A DNA stretch of 6,310 nt from Streptosporangiaceae bacterium. GTDB lineage: Bacteria; Actinomycetota; Actinomycetes; Streptosporangiales; Streptosporangiaceae. The stretch covers positions 1 to 6,310 of the forward strand of contig JASHQP010000765.1 of the NCBI GenBank assembly GCA_030039095.1. Reading direction: 5' to 3'. Position numbers and translations under genes: made by a program. Under the pieces are notes generated by a model, which did no database searches, was not told where the DNA came from, and saw only the letters and a list, made by a program, of their open reading frames with translations. Below, piece by piece: positions 6,062 through 6,310 of the stretch; the stretch's first letter is position 1; every line of letters begins with the position of its first letter.

Positions 6062-6246
6062 TACGCACTCCGATCTCTCCCGCGGCCATCGTAACGACCA
6101 GGGAGATCTGGCTCTTCTATCCGCTCTTATGAACTTGCCTGAACGTTTCGTCGGGATCAACCAAGCTTGCGGCCCCACCCCAGAAAAGTGGTCAGCAGCG
6201 GCTGCTGGCATAGCCGCTCGCGACCGCGCTCGGACGCGGCCGGCGC
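6062..6246 (-). other. Intergenic region upstream of the dehydrogenase pair
   Basis: These 185 bp separate the end of the hydratase-like gene from the dehydrogenase start. Near the hydratase stop a short stem can form (CCGCG at 6224-6228 with CGCGG at 6235-6239, 6-base loop), about 8 bases after that stop on the minus strand. A second, AGCGGC at 6197-6202 with GCCGCT at 6213-6218, follows it. Either could end the upstream transcript. The middle part is A+T-richer and holds a direct repeat TGAAC-TTGCC-TGAAC (6130-6144, plus-strand reading), with 10-bp spacing that would suit a regulator. No clean -35/-10 pair was found. The gap size suggests the dehydrogenase pair has its own promoter. Confidence 0.35.
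6068..6071 (-). promoter_or_regulatory. Ribosome binding site deciding the GTG start of the catalytic dehydrogenase
   Basis: The minus strand reads GGAG, 6 bases before GTG at 6061. A start at 6061 removes about 50 residues of the longer open frame that look nothing like a dehydrogenase N-terminus. Confidence 0.6.
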
Positions 6247-6310
6247 CTACCGTCCCTCGAAGCGCGGCGGGCGGCGCTCGGCCATCGCGCGCACCCCCTC
6301 GCGGAAGTCA
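6247..6310 (-). CDS. Enoyl-CoA hydratase/isomerase (crotonase) family protein, C-terminal end only
   Basis: The last 20 codons of a minus-strand gene enter from the right edge and end in TAG at 6247-6249. The readable tail FREGVRAMAERRPPRFEGR is the typical C-terminus of crotonase-superfamily enoyl-CoA hydratases in Actinomycetota, whose usual ending is of the form F-x-E-G-V-x-A-F/M-x-E-K/R-R-x-P-x-F-x-G-R/K. Catalytic residues lie outside the window. It is on the same strand as, and upstream of, the two dehydrogenase genes, which is consistent with a beta-oxidation cluster: the hydratase step follows the dehydrogenase step. The tail match is short, so other members of the superfamily (isomerase, thioesterase or decarboxylase types) cannot be excluded. 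Confidence 0.75.
   Translation of the reverse strand, partial: DFREGVRAMAERRPPRFEGR

Noticed and set aside
4976..6094. Long plus-strand open frame (about 372 codons) opposite the catalytic dehydrogenase.
   Set aside because: Antisense shadow with no motif or ribosome site; the opposite strand encodes a complete enzyme family match.
6062..6211. Longer N-terminus of the catalytic dehydrogenase (about 50 extra residues).
   Set aside because: The extra residues do not resemble an acyl-CoA dehydrogenase or a targeting sequence, and the GTG at 6061 has a well-spaced GGAG.

Overview
This window looks like chromosomal DNA of a high-GC Actinomycetota bacterium. Coding regions are strongly G+C-rich with G/C at third codon positions, GTG starts are used, genes sit behind clear GGAG-type ribosome sites, and several proteins resemble known mycobacterial or actinobacterial families. 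An acid-soil, saprophytic actinomycete is only a guess, prompted by the secreted glutamic (G1) peptidase.

Layout. (1) 1-1036, plus strand: a secreted or membrane-anchored trypsin-like serine protease with a C-terminal PDZ domain, resembling mycobacterial PepA/Mtb32A and cut at its 5' end by the window edge. (2) 1070-2293, minus strand: a serine hydrolase of the beta-lactamase fold that closely resembles 6-aminohexanoate-dimer hydrolase (NylB, 'nylonase'). It converges on gene 1, and a near-perfect 20-bp hairpin lies across the junction. (3) 2294-2682: a divergent intergenic region of 389 bp holding a 12-bp tandem repeat and an A+T-rich patch with overlapping palindromes. (4) 2683-3585, plus strand: a secreted glutamic peptidase of family G1 (eqolisin type). 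(5) 3621-6061, minus strand: two acyl-CoA dehydrogenase genes overlapping by ATGA. (6) 6247-6310, minus strand: the last 20 codons of an enoyl-CoA hydratase/isomerase-family protein.

How the genes work together. The right half is a fatty-acyl or side-chain beta-oxidation cluster. The upstream dehydrogenase (4757-6061) keeps a glutamate at the isovaleryl-CoA-dehydrogenase-type catalytic position. The downstream one (3621-4760) has no glutamate at either known catalytic position. With the translational coupling, this suggests an obligate alpha2beta2 heterotetramer of the ChsE/FadE type; the substrate cannot be told from sequence. The left half holds two unrelated secreted peptidases and one cytoplasmic hydrolase, each apparently transcribed alone. 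I found no phage, insertion sequence, CRISPR, tRNA or rRNA, and nothing that clearly forms a new multi-gene system. The points most worth following are the NylB-like active site, the hairpin over the convergent stop codons, the bacterial eqolisin and the catalytic/non-catalytic dehydrogenase pair.
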